Shown here: piece after piece, positions 9,327-18,163 of the stretch
Layout of the letters: each line of letters begins with the position of its first letter
Numbering within the stretch: position 1 is the first letter of the stretch
DNA from: Candidatus Schmidhempelia bombi str. Bimp
GTDB lineage: Bacteria > Pseudomonadota > Gammaproteobacteria > Enterobacterales > Orbaceae
Assembly: GCF_000471645.3 (NCBI RefSeq)
Contig: NZ_AWGA01000006.1
Coordinates: 1-64,000, forward strand
Reading direction: 5' to 3'
DNA length: 64,000 bases
The notes under the pieces: generated by a model
Told to the model about the DNA's origin: nothing
Database searches by the model: none
What the model saw: only the letters and a program-made list of their open reading frames with translations
Program-made: the position numbers and the translations under genes

Positions 9327-11471
9327 ATGACCTTATCGAAGAAAATTGTTATTACCTCTGTGTGTTTACCTTTACTCATCGGCAATGTTTTATGTTTACC
9401 TATCGCGATGGCAAATGATAAAAAATTGAATACAACACAAGAAACAATGATCGTCACCGCAGATCGCAGTGAACAATCAATTTGGGATAGTTCGGTAACG
9501 GTTGCAGCAATCGACCGTGATCAATTAGATCAGCAAAATGGCGATTCGATTATAGAAGCACTACGTGATATACCTGGTGTCGATATCAGTGATAATGGGC
9601 TTGCAGGACGCAAACAAATCATGATTCGCGGTGAATCCTCATCCCGTATTTTAGTGTTAATTGACGGACAAGAAGTCAGTTATCATCGTTCTGGTCACAA
9701 TTCAGGCGCGGGGATATTAATTGATACCGAATCGGTTGAACGTATTGAAATAATCAAAGGTCCTTATTCGGTGTTATATGGATCGCAAGCCATCGGCGGT
9801 GTGATTAATTTTATTACTCGCAAAGGCAGTGCTGATAATACAGCGCTCAACGGGCATGCTAAATTTATCTACACTGGCGCGACCAATGGCTTAACCGAAA
9901 TGGGATCACTTTATGGATCAATAAACGGTATCTTCGATTACCGCATTAGTGGTACTTACTCAGAACAGAACGATCGCAAAACACCTAAAGGCCGGCTGAA
10001 AAATACCGATTTTGATAATAATAGCGTGAGCGCTTGGTTTGGTCTCAAGCAAGACCAACAAAAATGGGGACTATCGCTAGAACATTATCAGTTACAAACG
10101 CAAACTTATGCTGACCAAGATCAACTTGATGGACTTAATTCATTTGTAGTTAAGCTGCCAAAACTCAAACGCCAAAAAATAGGGTTATTTTATGATGTGA
10201 CCATTGATAAAGGTCTGATCCGTACCCTACATATTGATGGTTATTACCAAAAATTAGCACGTGATTTTGTGAATAAAATCAATGCATCTAACCCAGATAT
10301 GGATGTCCATAGCACAACCAACGATCAACAAAAAACCACCGGTATTAATCTACAAACCGATTTGCAACCGTATGATAATTTACGATTGATTATCGGCGCA
10401 CAATATCTACAAGATAATGTTGATCAAATAGCCAATAAACAGGTAGCAATGTCTTATCCCCCTAGTATTGATTACACCAAATATACCGACGGTAATAATG
10501 ATTGGAAACAACAACATTTATCCTTATTTACACAAGGTGATCTTGCTATCAATGACAATTGGAATTGGAATCTTGGCTTACGCCAGTATTGGGTAAAATC
10601 TCAGCTTAATTCAGGAGAACAAAAAATAACTTGTGAGAATCGAACGGCTTCGTCAAGATTTTGTCAACCATCCCAACGAGTAGATACCCCCACAAAAGAT
10701 CGGGATCATACATTAGTGATGTCTAGCGGATTAACTTATGAGGGGATAGCAAATACCATTTTACGTGGATCGTTCGCACAAGGTTATGTTTACCCAACCT
10801 TAACCCATCTCTATGCCATTACCAATGCTCATACCGATACCATCTACGGCAATTCCGATTTAGAGGCGGAAAAATCAAATAATTATGAGTTAGGTTTACG
10901 TTACTATAATGGTGACTTTTTAGTGGATACAGCCGTTTACTATATGACCGCTAAAAATTATATCACAACCCAACCTTGTAATGGCAATCAGGCGTGTTAT
11001 GGCAATCGTGGGGCAAATAATAGCGTCTACATCAATGCCAATCATGCTAAAAGTTTTGGTTTAGAGTTATCGGTGGAATATTTAAAGGCGGAGATTATCC
11101 CTTATCTACAAGGCACCTTATTACGTCGCAAAATTGAAACCGCAAGTTATCAAACGTATGAGACAGGAAATCCATTATTTACGGGTACGGCTGGCATTAA
11201 ACATAATATCAATTTTGCTGAGCTAGATATTGATAGCCATCTCTTTGTACGCTTTGCTAGCAACACCAATAAATACAGTCCACAAAAAACTTATCACTAT
11301 GGCGGATATTCTACGCTAAATCTTGCCTTAAGCAGTCACTTTGGTCCTAAAAGATCCTACCAATTGGATCTAGCACTCAATAACTTGACCAATAAAAGTT
11401 ATACCACATCCCATGAATCGATACCCGCCGCTAAATTTAATGCGGTACTTGCGGTAAGTATGAAATTCTAA
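9327..11471 (+). CDS. TonB-dependent outer-membrane receptor, probable heme receptor
   Basis: A 714-residue outer-membrane receptor. It has a signal peptide to about residue 29 (ending AMA), a TonB box ETMIVTA near 39-45, and a plug domain (DIPGVDIS, IMIRGESSSRILVLIDG, IKGPYSVLYGSQAIGGVINF). A large beta-barrel follows, ending in a terminal phenylalanine (AVSMKF). Context beside chuT and opposite chuW makes heme the likely ligand, and H120 and H124 in the plug (SYHRSGHNSG) are candidate ligands. The FRAP and NPNL motifs of classical ChuA/HemR receptors are not seen; the equivalent region reads FAQGYVYP and GNSDL, closer to CirA-like receptors. The ATG lacks a clear Shine-Dalgarno site. Another iron chelate cannot be excluded. 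Confidence 0.85.
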   Translation: MTLSKKIVITSVCLPLLIGNVLCLPIAMANDKKLNTTQETMIVTADRSEQSIWDSSVTVAAIDRDQLDQQNGDSIIEALRDIPGVDISDNGLAGRKQIMIRGESSSRILVLIDGQEVSYHRSGHNSGAGILIDTESVERIEIIKGPYSVLYGSQAIGGVINFITRKGSADNTALNGHAKFIYTGATNGLTEMGSLYGSINGIFDYRISGTYSEQNDRKTPKGRLKNTDFDNNSVSAWFGLKQDQQKWGLSLEHYQLQTQTYADQDQLDGLNSFVVKLPKLKRQKIGLFYDVTIDKGLIRTLHIDGYYQKLARDFVNKINASNPDMDVHSTTNDQQKTTGINLQTDLQPYDNLRLIIGAQYLQDNVDQIANKQVAMSYPPSIDYTKYTDGNNDWKQQHLSLFTQGDLAINDNWNWNLGLRQYWVKSQLNSGEQKITCENRTASSRFCQPSQRVDTPTKDRDHTLVMSSGLTYEGIANTILRGSFAQGYVYPTLTHLYAITNAHTDTIYGNSDLEAEKSNNYELGLRYYNGDFLVDTAVYYMTAKNYITTQPCNGNQACYGNRGANNSVYINANHAKSFGLELSVEYLKAEIIPYLQGTLLRRKIETASYQTYETGNPLFTGTAGIKHNINFAELDIDSHLFVRFASNTNKYSPQKTYHYGGYSTLNLALSSHFGPKRSYQLDLALNNLTNKSYTTSHESIPAAKFNAVLAVSMKF

Positions 11472-11487
11472 TAAAAGGACGCGCTCA

Positions 11488-12345
11488 ATGAGAACAGTAA
11501 ATTATTTTCGCGTCATAGCCATATGGTTATTGATAACATTAAGCTATCATAGCCCGCTTGAAGCTCAGGAACGCCTTATCACGGCTGGTGGCTCGATTAC
11601 TGAAATTATCGCTGCTTTAGGTGTGCAAGATCAATTAGTTGGAGTTGATATGAGCAGCACTTACCCAGAAACGATCAAACAGTTGCCGCAAATAGGTTAT
11701 TGGAAACAATTAAATATAGAAGGCATTTTATCACTTAAACCCACACTATTGATAACTTGGCAAGACGCAGAGCCTAAGCGCATTTTTGAACAATTAACAC
11801 AAGCCAATGTCAAGGTTTTACGTTTACAACGACTACCAATGAGCTTAACGCTATTAAAGCAAAATATTCAATTAATAGGAGAGGCACTAAATCAACCCTT
11901 AGCTGCCACTCAGTTGATAGATAACATTAATCAACAATTGGCAAAAATGCAACAATTTATTGCTTCTTATCACACCCGACCGAAAGTGCTATTTCTATTT
12001 AACCTCTCTGGAGCAATACAAGTTGCTGGTAAAAATACCGTCGCGGAGAGTATTATTACCTTAGCCGGCGGGACTAATATGGCTAAACACGAAAACTATA
12101 AAAATTACAGTGCTGAAGCATTGATTACTATTAATCCTGATGTGATTATTGTCACCGCTCAAGCCTTAGCGGCGATTGGCGGTACAGATAAATTAGCCGC
12201 CATTCCTGGTCTCATACATACATCTGCTTGGCAAAATAAGCGAATTATTGCGATTGATCAGGCATTAATTTTAGGAATGGGACCACGTATTGGTGAAGCT
12301 GTCACACAACTTTTACACGGTTTCTACCCACAACCAGCACAGTAA
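11488..12345 (+). CDS. chuT: Periplasmic heme-binding protein of the ABC transporter
   Basis: A 285-residue class III solute-binding protein with an N-terminal signal peptide (hydrophobic segment to about residue 26). Family motifs include LITAGGSITEIIAALG, the GYWKQL segment whose tyrosine is the probable heme ligand in HmuT/ShuT proteins, and VAGKNTVAESIITLAGG. It should collect heme from the outer-membrane receptor and deliver it to HmuUV. It starts 16 bp after the receptor stop with AAAGGA upstream, so it is co-transcribed with the receptor. Unlike many hmu/chu loci, its permease and ATPase are on the opposite strand, in the chuW operon. Confidence 0.9.
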   Translation: MRTVNYFRVIAIWLLITLSYHSPLEAQERLITAGGSITEIIAALGVQDQLVGVDMSSTYPETIKQLPQIGYWKQLNIEGILSLKPTLLITWQDAEPKRIFEQLTQANVKVLRLQRLPMSLTLLKQNIQLIGEALNQPLAATQLIDNINQQLAKMQQFIASYHTRPKVLFLFNLSGAIQVAGKNTVAESIITLAGGTNMAKHENYKNYSAEALITINPDVIIVTAQALAAIGGTDKLAAIPGLIHTSAWQNKRIIAIDQALILGMGPRIGEAVTQLLHGFYPQPAQ

Positions 12346-12361
12346 CTAACTTATTATTGAT

Positions 12362-12388
12362 AAGCGATATATATGGGGTAAATCGCTT
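12362..12388 (+). terminator. Possible weak terminator after chuT
   Basis: Seven-base inverted repeat (AAGCGAT at 12362-12368, ATCGCTT at 12382-12388) with a 13-nt loop. The T-tract is poor. Confidence 0.3.
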
Positions 12389-12870
12389 AATCTTCATTAA
12401 TGGTTATTCTCAATATCCATAACTAAGTTACGCCCCTTTTTACCCCATAATGAGTTTTGTTGCCATTGTCGCAATTGATATTATTCTTGAGGAAGCGTTG
12501 TATGCAGTATCCATTTTTAAATCATATAGAAACGATCTCCAATCATCATCTTAAATCCAAATCAACCCGATTTCCTAACTACGCCCAACAGTTACTGTGG
12601 CAAACCATATAATCGAGTGACTAAAAACTGTGGACATAATACAAAAAATGCACTTTAATAACACAAAACAGATTATCTCTTTAAATTAATCTAGATAACA
12701 ATTAATCATAAATTTAATAAGCAATAATGGATTGAATAAATAAAAGCAGTAAAGAATGATTTAACCTTCAAGTTGACTAACAATAATTCAGAACCCAAGC
12801 TATTATTAAAAAAGTAGGCATCATTCAATTCAAGAAGGCTTTTCAGCATAAATTTGCAAGAGAATACCCA
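12389..12870. other. Gene-poor AT-rich spacer before the effector locus
   Basis: About 480 bp between the heme island and the effector gene. Apart from one possible 36-codon open frame I see no RNA gene, repeat or recognisable coding remnant. The spacer marks the passage from core-like to very AT-rich accessory DNA. Confidence 0.5.
12502..12612 (+). CDS. Possible 36-residue small protein
   Basis: The ATG at 12502 is preceded by GAGGA at a suitable distance and opens a 36-codon frame beginning MQYPFLNHIETISNHH and closed by TAA. It has no signal peptide, membrane segment or family I recognise. It may be a remnant or chance; only the ribosome-binding site argues for it. Confidence 0.2.
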   Translation: MQYPFLNHIETISNHHLKSKSTRFPNYAQQLLWQTI

Positions 12871-15800
12871 ATGACAATAAAAAAAATTACTGATTTTAAC
12901 TTTCCAGTTGGTAAAACACAGCTTAGTCAAGACGCCTATTATAGAGCCTTATCAGCGGTAGATAGTGGATTTTATCCGTTTAGTGAAAATGGATTATGGC
13001 ATGGTGGTATCCATATTAATGGCGCAGTATTAAAAAAAATTAATGGCGATGATAAACTGCGCTGTATGGCAAATGGTGAAGTGATCGCTTATCGAGTTAA
13101 TGATGTTTACCCAAAGATTGTATACGACGACATTAAACCGACAATACTTTCTGATATATTGCAAGAGGTAGTTTATTTTTCAAGTGGGTTTACTTTAGTT
13201 AGGCACTATTTAAGCATGCCCGAGATAGAAGATTCAACAGAAGTGCCACCGTCAATAACGCTATACAGTTTATATATGCATCAGCTTGATTGGTACGGTT
13301 ATCAACAAAGGAAACAAAATAATAATGTTAATGTTGAACACCCTGCTTATTGGCAAATCGATAAAGGAGAAGTCAATACAGAAACATCCGAAACCATTAA
13401 AGGCACAGCGATACGAGAAAATGGCAGCAATACAACAGTTATTGGATTATTACTAAAAGGGAGTAAAGTTCGTTTAGGTGAACAACATAAGAAAATGCTT
13501 GGTTGGTATAAAATTGTATCAATAACAGAAGGAACGCTGGTAACTTTAAACGAATTTAAAACGCAACTGGGCAATATTACAGGTTATGTTTGGCGTGGAG
13601 ATATCGGGAATAAACCGACAGGAAAAAATGCAGAAGTCGATAAAGATTATGAAATCTGTAAAGAAGATAATGAAAAGATTGGTGAACAGGAAGTAGAAGT
13701 AAAAGGCATAGCCGTTTATAGCACAGCAAGTGAAACAACGAAATTAACTTATTTACCCCAGAGTGCTACGTTTGAATTTGATGGGCAAGAAAATGGCTAC
13801 GCTAAAATTCGAAAGATTAGCAATTGTGAAGTGCCTGCCACATTGGTTATGGAAAATGGCAGTGATAATGCGCCTCATAAAGGATATATCAAATTAACAG
13901 CCTTAAATTTAACCGAGTTTAAGCCTGAAAAGTTAGATAAAATTGTGGTATTAAAAAAACCGTTTCCCATAAACGTAGGCGATTTTATTGGCTATATTGG
14001 ACATAATGTTAGTCAATCTAAATGCATTGACGACCAAAAGGAGTTTCCTTTATCTAACATGAAACGAAAGTTAGATAGCCAATTACCGCAATTGGCACAC
14101 ATAGAACTCTTTACCTGTGATGATTTACCCGTATTTATCAATAAAACTCGAGCATTAGCGGATAAATTACCAAAAACAAAAAAGACAATTTTGTTAGTTG
14201 AAAAAGGTGCAAGGCTAATTCAATCACCTAAACCAACTGGTTTTTTACCTGTAAGAGTAGGGATAAAGTTTATCAGTGATAAAAGTCATTATTACGTTAA
14301 AGTCAAACTAGAATATACGCTGTTATTATTATCAAGCACTTCACCAAGCATTTCCTTTGATACGACCAAGATAACAATCAATGGGATAAATGACAACACC
14401 CAAAATAAGAGTGATGAAATGTCAAAACATCGTTTAATATTTGACGATAAAAATTACTTGGTTAACCAATATAAAAAGGATTTTCCAGAATTAACGATTA
14501 CTGATATACCAGATGAAGTTGAATTGGTTAATAACAATAATACACTACTCTCGAATACTACATTAACAATCCGTTTTGTGGTTGAAAACAAACATTATTG
14601 GATAGCGTCAAAAGATGTTTTACATCTAAACGAACAAGATGGACTGCTTACCTCACAAATTCAATATTGGAATAAGTTTCCATTAGCCTTAGATAATTTA
14701 CCAGTAGCAACTGAATATAATATCGTCGACTACCCTCGAACAGTATTACTTAATAGTGAAAGTTTTACAGCGGTTGATGATAATGTGCCTGATTCGATAT
14801 GGCGTTACGTTGAAACAGTTAACAAAAAAAACCAACCGATACAGGGGTGGGTAAACACGAAAACCGGTGTACAAGAACATATTAAACTGGTTACCCCATG
14901 GCATTGGCCGATATTCAAAACAGTAGAAGAGACCGCAACCCTTAGCGAATTATCGAACAAAATTGACGAAAATAAAATAGGACAATTAGCACTAGCTGGC
15001 TATACCCCTGTGATGAAAGAGTTACACGACATTATAAAAAATTCATTTCTGTATTTAGGTAATAGTAATAAATCACCGCTTCCGCCATTTACTAATGCGT
15101 ATTTAAAATCGGTATTAAATACAAGTTGGACAGCAGAGCTGCTAGGACACTTATTAATAAAATATGAAAGTGAGTGGTATGCTGACGAAAGCTTAAGTAA
15201 ATGGGATGAGATGAATGGGCGATTTGATGACGAAAAACAACAGAAAAAAGATAAAATTGAAAAAGAACTGATTAAAAAGAACTTAACCCAGCCTTATCAA
15301 AGAGATTTTGCCATGCAAAAAGTGGATGAAGCCCACGAATATATCAAAACAAACTGTCAACTTGAAAAAGAGCAACGCATAAAACCATCATTATGGTGGA
15401 AAAAAGTAGCCGAAGCACAAAGCGCCAACACTAATCAGACGGATGCTAATACAAATACACCTAAACTTTCTAATTTATCAACGGATGGCAAGGCATGGTT
15501 TATTCATCCTGTGGCAATGCAAATGTTTAAATCTACAAATGAGCTTTTAACTATTGTCATTGATCCGGGTCATGGATATTTACACGGAGATACTGGTTCT
15601 GCCGCAAGACGATATAGTTATAAAATTAAAAATAAAGAATTTCATTCTGTAAATATCGAAGAATTACCACAACTAGTCATTGATAATACAAAATTAATTA
15701 CAAAATCTGAAGAAGATCGGGATAGAAATGAAAGAGAAATTGAAGGAGGGATAGATGGCGTTGAGACTAGGCAAGCTAGAGTTGAATTAGCTAATAAGTG

Positions 15801-16158
15801 TAATGCTGATTATTTTATCTCCATACATGCTGATGGTACTGTAGGTTATACTGCTTCTGGCGCACATGTAATCTATCCTAAAACGCAAAATCAGGAAGTT
15901 ACTACGCTTAGTAAGGAATTAGCAAAGGATATACTTAATTATTATAAGGTAGTCCCAGTTCAATTAGATTCACCGAAAGAAGATATAAGAAATCTTCGAG
16001 TAATAAGGGATGATTTAAACCAAACCAAACGTAAAATTCTCGTTGAGTTAGGATTTATTAGCTCACCTAAAGATGCCAAAGCTTTATTTTCAAATATTGA
16101 TCTAATTGCCCAACAACTCTATAAAGGGTTAATGAAAAACATTCAAAAATATTATTAA
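12871..16158 (+). CDS. Putative peptidoglycan-degrading effector: split M23-like domain, SH3-like domains, C-terminal amidase_3
   Basis: A 1095-residue modular protein without a signal peptide. Residues 40-140 resemble the front of an M23/LytM endopeptidase (HGGIH with H44 and H48, H112, and YMH with H137). Two SH3-like segments follow at about 175-245 and 275-345. The M23-like fold then seems to resume (VGDFIGYIG near 369-377, AHIELF with H410). Residues 590-880 form a linker ending in AWFIHPVAM. Residues 891-1095 are an N-acetylmuramoyl-L-alanine amidase_3 domain: VIDPGHG (H901), SIHADG (H986) and the catalytic VELGF (E1059). Parts of the gene recur as degraded copies downstream, each with a different 3' end. 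Downstream exported proteins look like immunity factors. A secreted antibacterial toxin, perhaps T6SS-delivered, is inferred; no secretion genes are in the window. Confidence 0.75.
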   Translation: MTIKKITDFNFPVGKTQLSQDAYYRALSAVDSGFYPFSENGLWHGGIHINGAVLKKINGDDKLRCMANGEVIAYRVNDVYPKIVYDDIKPTILSDILQEVVYFSSGFTLVRHYLSMPEIEDSTEVPPSITLYSLYMHQLDWYGYQQRKQNNNVNVEHPAYWQIDKGEVNTETSETIKGTAIRENGSNTTVIGLLLKGSKVRLGEQHKKMLGWYKIVSITEGTLVTLNEFKTQLGNITGYVWRGDIGNKPTGKNAEVDKDYEICKEDNEKIGEQEVEVKGIAVYSTASETTKLTYLPQSATFEFDGQENGYAKIRKISNCEVPATLVMENGSDNAPHKGYIKLTALNLTEFKPEKLDKIVVLKKPFPINVGDFIGYIGHNVSQSKCIDDQKEFPLSNMKRKLDSQLPQLAHIELFTCDDLPVFINKTRALADKLPKTKKTILLVEKGARLIQSPKPTGFLPVRVGIKFISDKSHYYVKVKLEYTLLLLSSTSPSISFDTTKITINGINDNTQNKSDEMSKHRLIFDDKNYLVNQYKKDFPELTITDIPDEVELVNNNNTLLSNTTLTIRFVVENKHYWIASKDVLHLNEQDGLLTSQIQYWNKFPLALDNLPVATEYNIVDYPRTVLLNSESFTAVDDNVPDSIWRYVETVNKKNQPIQGWVNTKTGVQEHIKLVTPWHWPIFKTVEETATLSELSNKIDENKIGQLALAGYTPVMKELHDIIKNSFLYLGNSNKSPLPPFTNAYLKSVLNTSWTAELLGHLLIKYESEWYADESLSKWDEMNGRFDDEKQQKKDKIEKELIKKNLTQPYQRDFAMQKVDEAHEYIKTNCQLEKEQRIKPSLWWKKVAEAQSANTNQTDANTNTPKLSNLSTDGKAWFIHPVAMQMFKSTNELLTIVIDPGHGYLHGDTGSAARRYSYKIKNKEFHSVNIEELPQLVIDNTKLITKSEEDRDRNEREIEGGIDGVETRQARVELANKCNADYFISIHADGTVGYTASGAHVIYPKTQNQEVTTLSKELAKDILNYYKVVPVQLDSPKEDIRNLRVIRDDLNQTKRKILVELGFISSPKDAKALFSNIDLIAQQLYKGLMKNIQKYY

Positions 16159-16252
16159 AAGGTCGGTAATAAAAAAAATTTATTTTATCGTTCTTATCTC
16201 AGTTTACTGTTTGCCACCCTGTTTGTTAGGTCAATGACTCACTGAAATCTTG

Positions 16253-16537
16253 TTTTTGTTATTCATTGTGTGTCGGCTATTATCCAAATGGTCAAAGAAA
16301 ATAAAAAGGAGGTCAGAAAATTATAATAGCAACGGCTATTCAGGTAAGGACCTAGGATAAGTATGATTTTTCAGGGAAGCATGTTCGTTTTATTTATTAT
16401 CCTCCCGATGAGGATGGTACAGCTTATAAAATGGTTATTACCCACGATAAAAACGGTAAGATTTTAACTAAAAAATATTTAATCATAATGGTTTATCTGA
16501 AACAGATGAGGAGGAGCTGAATGAAACACCTAAATAA
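16253..16537 (+). pseudogene. 3' remnant of a second Sel1-type immunity gene
   Basis: This stretch is a degraded direct copy of 17293-17579, the 3' end of the intact Sel1-repeat gene. Matching blocks include CTATTATCCAAATGGTC and GTATGATTTTTCAGG. Frameshifts and stops break it, but its last codons (reading EEELNETPK then TAA at 16535-16537) remain. Its stop overlaps the start of the next gene by 17 bp, exactly as the intact gene's stop overlaps the truncated start at 17563. So at least three tandem copies once existed. The preceding 16159-16252 holds nothing recognisable. Confidence 0.7.
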
Positions 16538-17579
16538 AAAACTTGCATTGGCAATAATGTTATTTTTTATGCTATCCAACGTAAATAGTGTAATAGCCGA
16601 TAGCAACAAAGATGATTTAATTAAACTAGCCGAAAATGGCGATAAAGTTGCCCAATATTCCTTAGCTAATCTGCTGTTAGCCCAGCATATTGATAAAAAT
16701 AATAAAATTAAAAAATATGATAATGAGGTTGTCTATTGGTATCAACAATCAGCGGAACAAGGATATCCAGAAGCTCAATTTGCTTTAGCAATGATTTATA
16801 TACAACAAAAAAATAATGAGCTATTTATTAATTGGTTAAAAAAAGCAGCGGAACAAAATCATGCACAAGCTCAATACTATTTAGGGTTCCATTATCTGTT
16901 TGTTCCAGATCATCCTAAATCATTATATTGGCTAACAAAAGCTGCTAAACAAGGTTATACACCAACTCAAGTTGAATTAGGTAATCTATATTTGACTAGT
17001 CATTTAGCTGAAGCTGATGATAACATAGCTTATAAAAAAGCGATTTATTGGTATAAAAAAGCCGCTGAAGCCAATAACCCTTATGCGCAATTTAACTTAG
17101 GTTTAATTGAAAAAGCAAATTCAAATCATAAACAAGCACTATATTGGTTTAAACAGGCCTGTAAACATAATTTTAATGATGCTTGTCATTTAGCTTCTAC
17201 CATTAAGGTGAAAAAAGATAACCACGCTGTTACTGATTCTGTAAAGGAAAATATTGATCTTTATGCTGTCAACGCAACAACTCAGGGATATCCTTTTTGT
17301 TATTTCTTGTTTGTCGACTATTATCCAAATGGTCGAATAAAAGAAGAAGGTTGTCAAGGGCATTATAATGGAGGAGGTATTCAGGTAGGGAATTGGTATG
17401 AGTATGATTTTTCAGGAAAACTTGTTCGTTCTATTTATTATCATCCTGATGAGTATGGTAAAGATTATAAGATTGTTATTACCTACGATAAAAACGGTGG
17501 GATTTTAACTAAAAAAATATTTAATCATGATGATTTATATGGAACAGTGGAAGAGGAACTAAATGAAATACCTAAATAA
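16521..17579 (+). CDS. Exported Sel1-repeat protein, candidate immunity protein
   Basis: A 352-residue protein with a signal peptide (hydrophobic to about residue 26, ending VIA). About five Sel1-like repeats span roughly 34-225 (WYQQSAEQGYPEAQFALA, WLKKAAEQNHAQAQYYLG, WYKKAAEANNPYAQFNLG). A MORN/YwqK-like tail at about 258-335 contains YYPNGRIKEEG and DKNGGILTKKIF. Sel1-repeat proteins in the periplasm serve as immunity proteins for some T6SS effectors such as PldA-type lipases, and this gene directly follows an effector. The ATG has a strong GAGGAGGAG site. Its 5' end overlaps the stop of a decayed paralogue, and its 3' end overlaps the start of another truncated copy. Pairing with the amidase effector is inferred from position. 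Confidence 0.7.
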   Translation: MKHLNKKLALAIMLFFMLSNVNSVIADSNKDDLIKLAENGDKVAQYSLANLLLAQHIDKNNKIKKYDNEVVYWYQQSAEQGYPEAQFALAMIYIQQKNNELFINWLKKAAEQNHAQAQYYLGFHYLFVPDHPKSLYWLTKAAKQGYTPTQVELGNLYLTSHLAEADDNIAYKKAIYWYKKAAEANNPYAQFNLGLIEKANSNHKQALYWFKQACKHNFNDACHLASTIKVKKDNHAVTDSVKENIDLYAVNATTQGYPFCYFLFVDYYPNGRIKEEGCQGHYNGGGIQVGNWYEYDFSGKLVRSIYYHPDEYGKDYKIVITYDKNGGILTKKIFNHDDLYGTVEEELNEIPK

Positions 17580-17597
17580 AAAACTTGCATTGGTCAT
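17563..17597 (+). pseudogene. Truncated start of a third tandem Sel1-type immunity gene
   Basis: The sequence from ATG 17563 encodes MKYLNKKLALVI, a near copy of the start of the intact gene at 16521 (MKHLNKKLALAI). After about 12 codons it breaks off and joins an effector fragment. It overlaps the intact gene's stop by 17 bp. Confidence 0.7.
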
Positions 17598-17600
17598 CTA

Positions 17601-17926
17601 CTTACCTCACAAATCCAATATTGGAATAAGTTTGCATTAGCCTTAGATCATTTATCAGCAGCAACTAAATATAATACCGTCGACTACCCTCGAACGGTAT
17701 TACTTAATAGTGAATATTTTACAGTGGTTGATGATGCGCCTGATTCGATATGGTGTTACGTTGAAACAGGTAATAAAAAAACCAACCGATACAGGGGTGG
17801 GTAAACACCAAAGCAGACGCACAAAAACATATCAAACAGGTTACCCCATGGCATTGACCGATATTCAAAACAGTAGAAGAGAGCGCAACACTTAGCGAAT
17901 TATCAAATAAAATTGACAAAAATAAA
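17601..17926 (+). pseudogene. Degraded copy of an internal effector segment (copy A)
   Basis: Direct repeat of 14647-14976 in the 1095-residue effector gene, from CTTACCTCAC to the codons for LSELSNKID. Net indels of about 4 nt and an in-frame stop destroy the frame. It joins a truncated immunity start on the left and an unrelated coding tail on the right, as expected for a silent recombination cassette. Confidence 0.8.
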
Positions 17927-18107
17927 CAAAATTGCTCTAGAGAATAGTAGAACAAGATATGATAAGACTATTGGTTTAGGTACTCAAATTGCTGATGTAT
18001 GGGTTCATTATGACGTACGAACATTTGAATTACCATATTTAAAGGATAATTACTTTGTAAAAACAGTACAAGAAGTAAATGGTAAATATATGTTGGAATT
18101 ATTATAA
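17927..18107 (+). pseudogene. Orphan 3' coding tail joined to effector copy A, possible alternative toxin tip
   Basis: After the homology to the effector ends, an open frame continues for about 60 codons to TAA at 18105-18107. It includes IGLGTQIADVWVHYDVRTFE and ends GKYMLELL. It has no start or ribosome-binding site of its own. I do not recognise the fold. Its place after an effector fragment and before an exported protein suggests the C-terminus of a different effector tip. Confidence 0.4.
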
Positions 18108-18163
18108 ATAACAATGAGTATTTAATTTTTCTATTAAGATATCAAAAGATAAGGCAAATTTAA

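Noticed and set aside
12706..12930. Minus-strand 74-codon open frame at the effector start
   Set aside because: It overlaps the start of the effector gene, lacks a ribosome-binding site and is low-complexity, as expected from AT-rich DNA.
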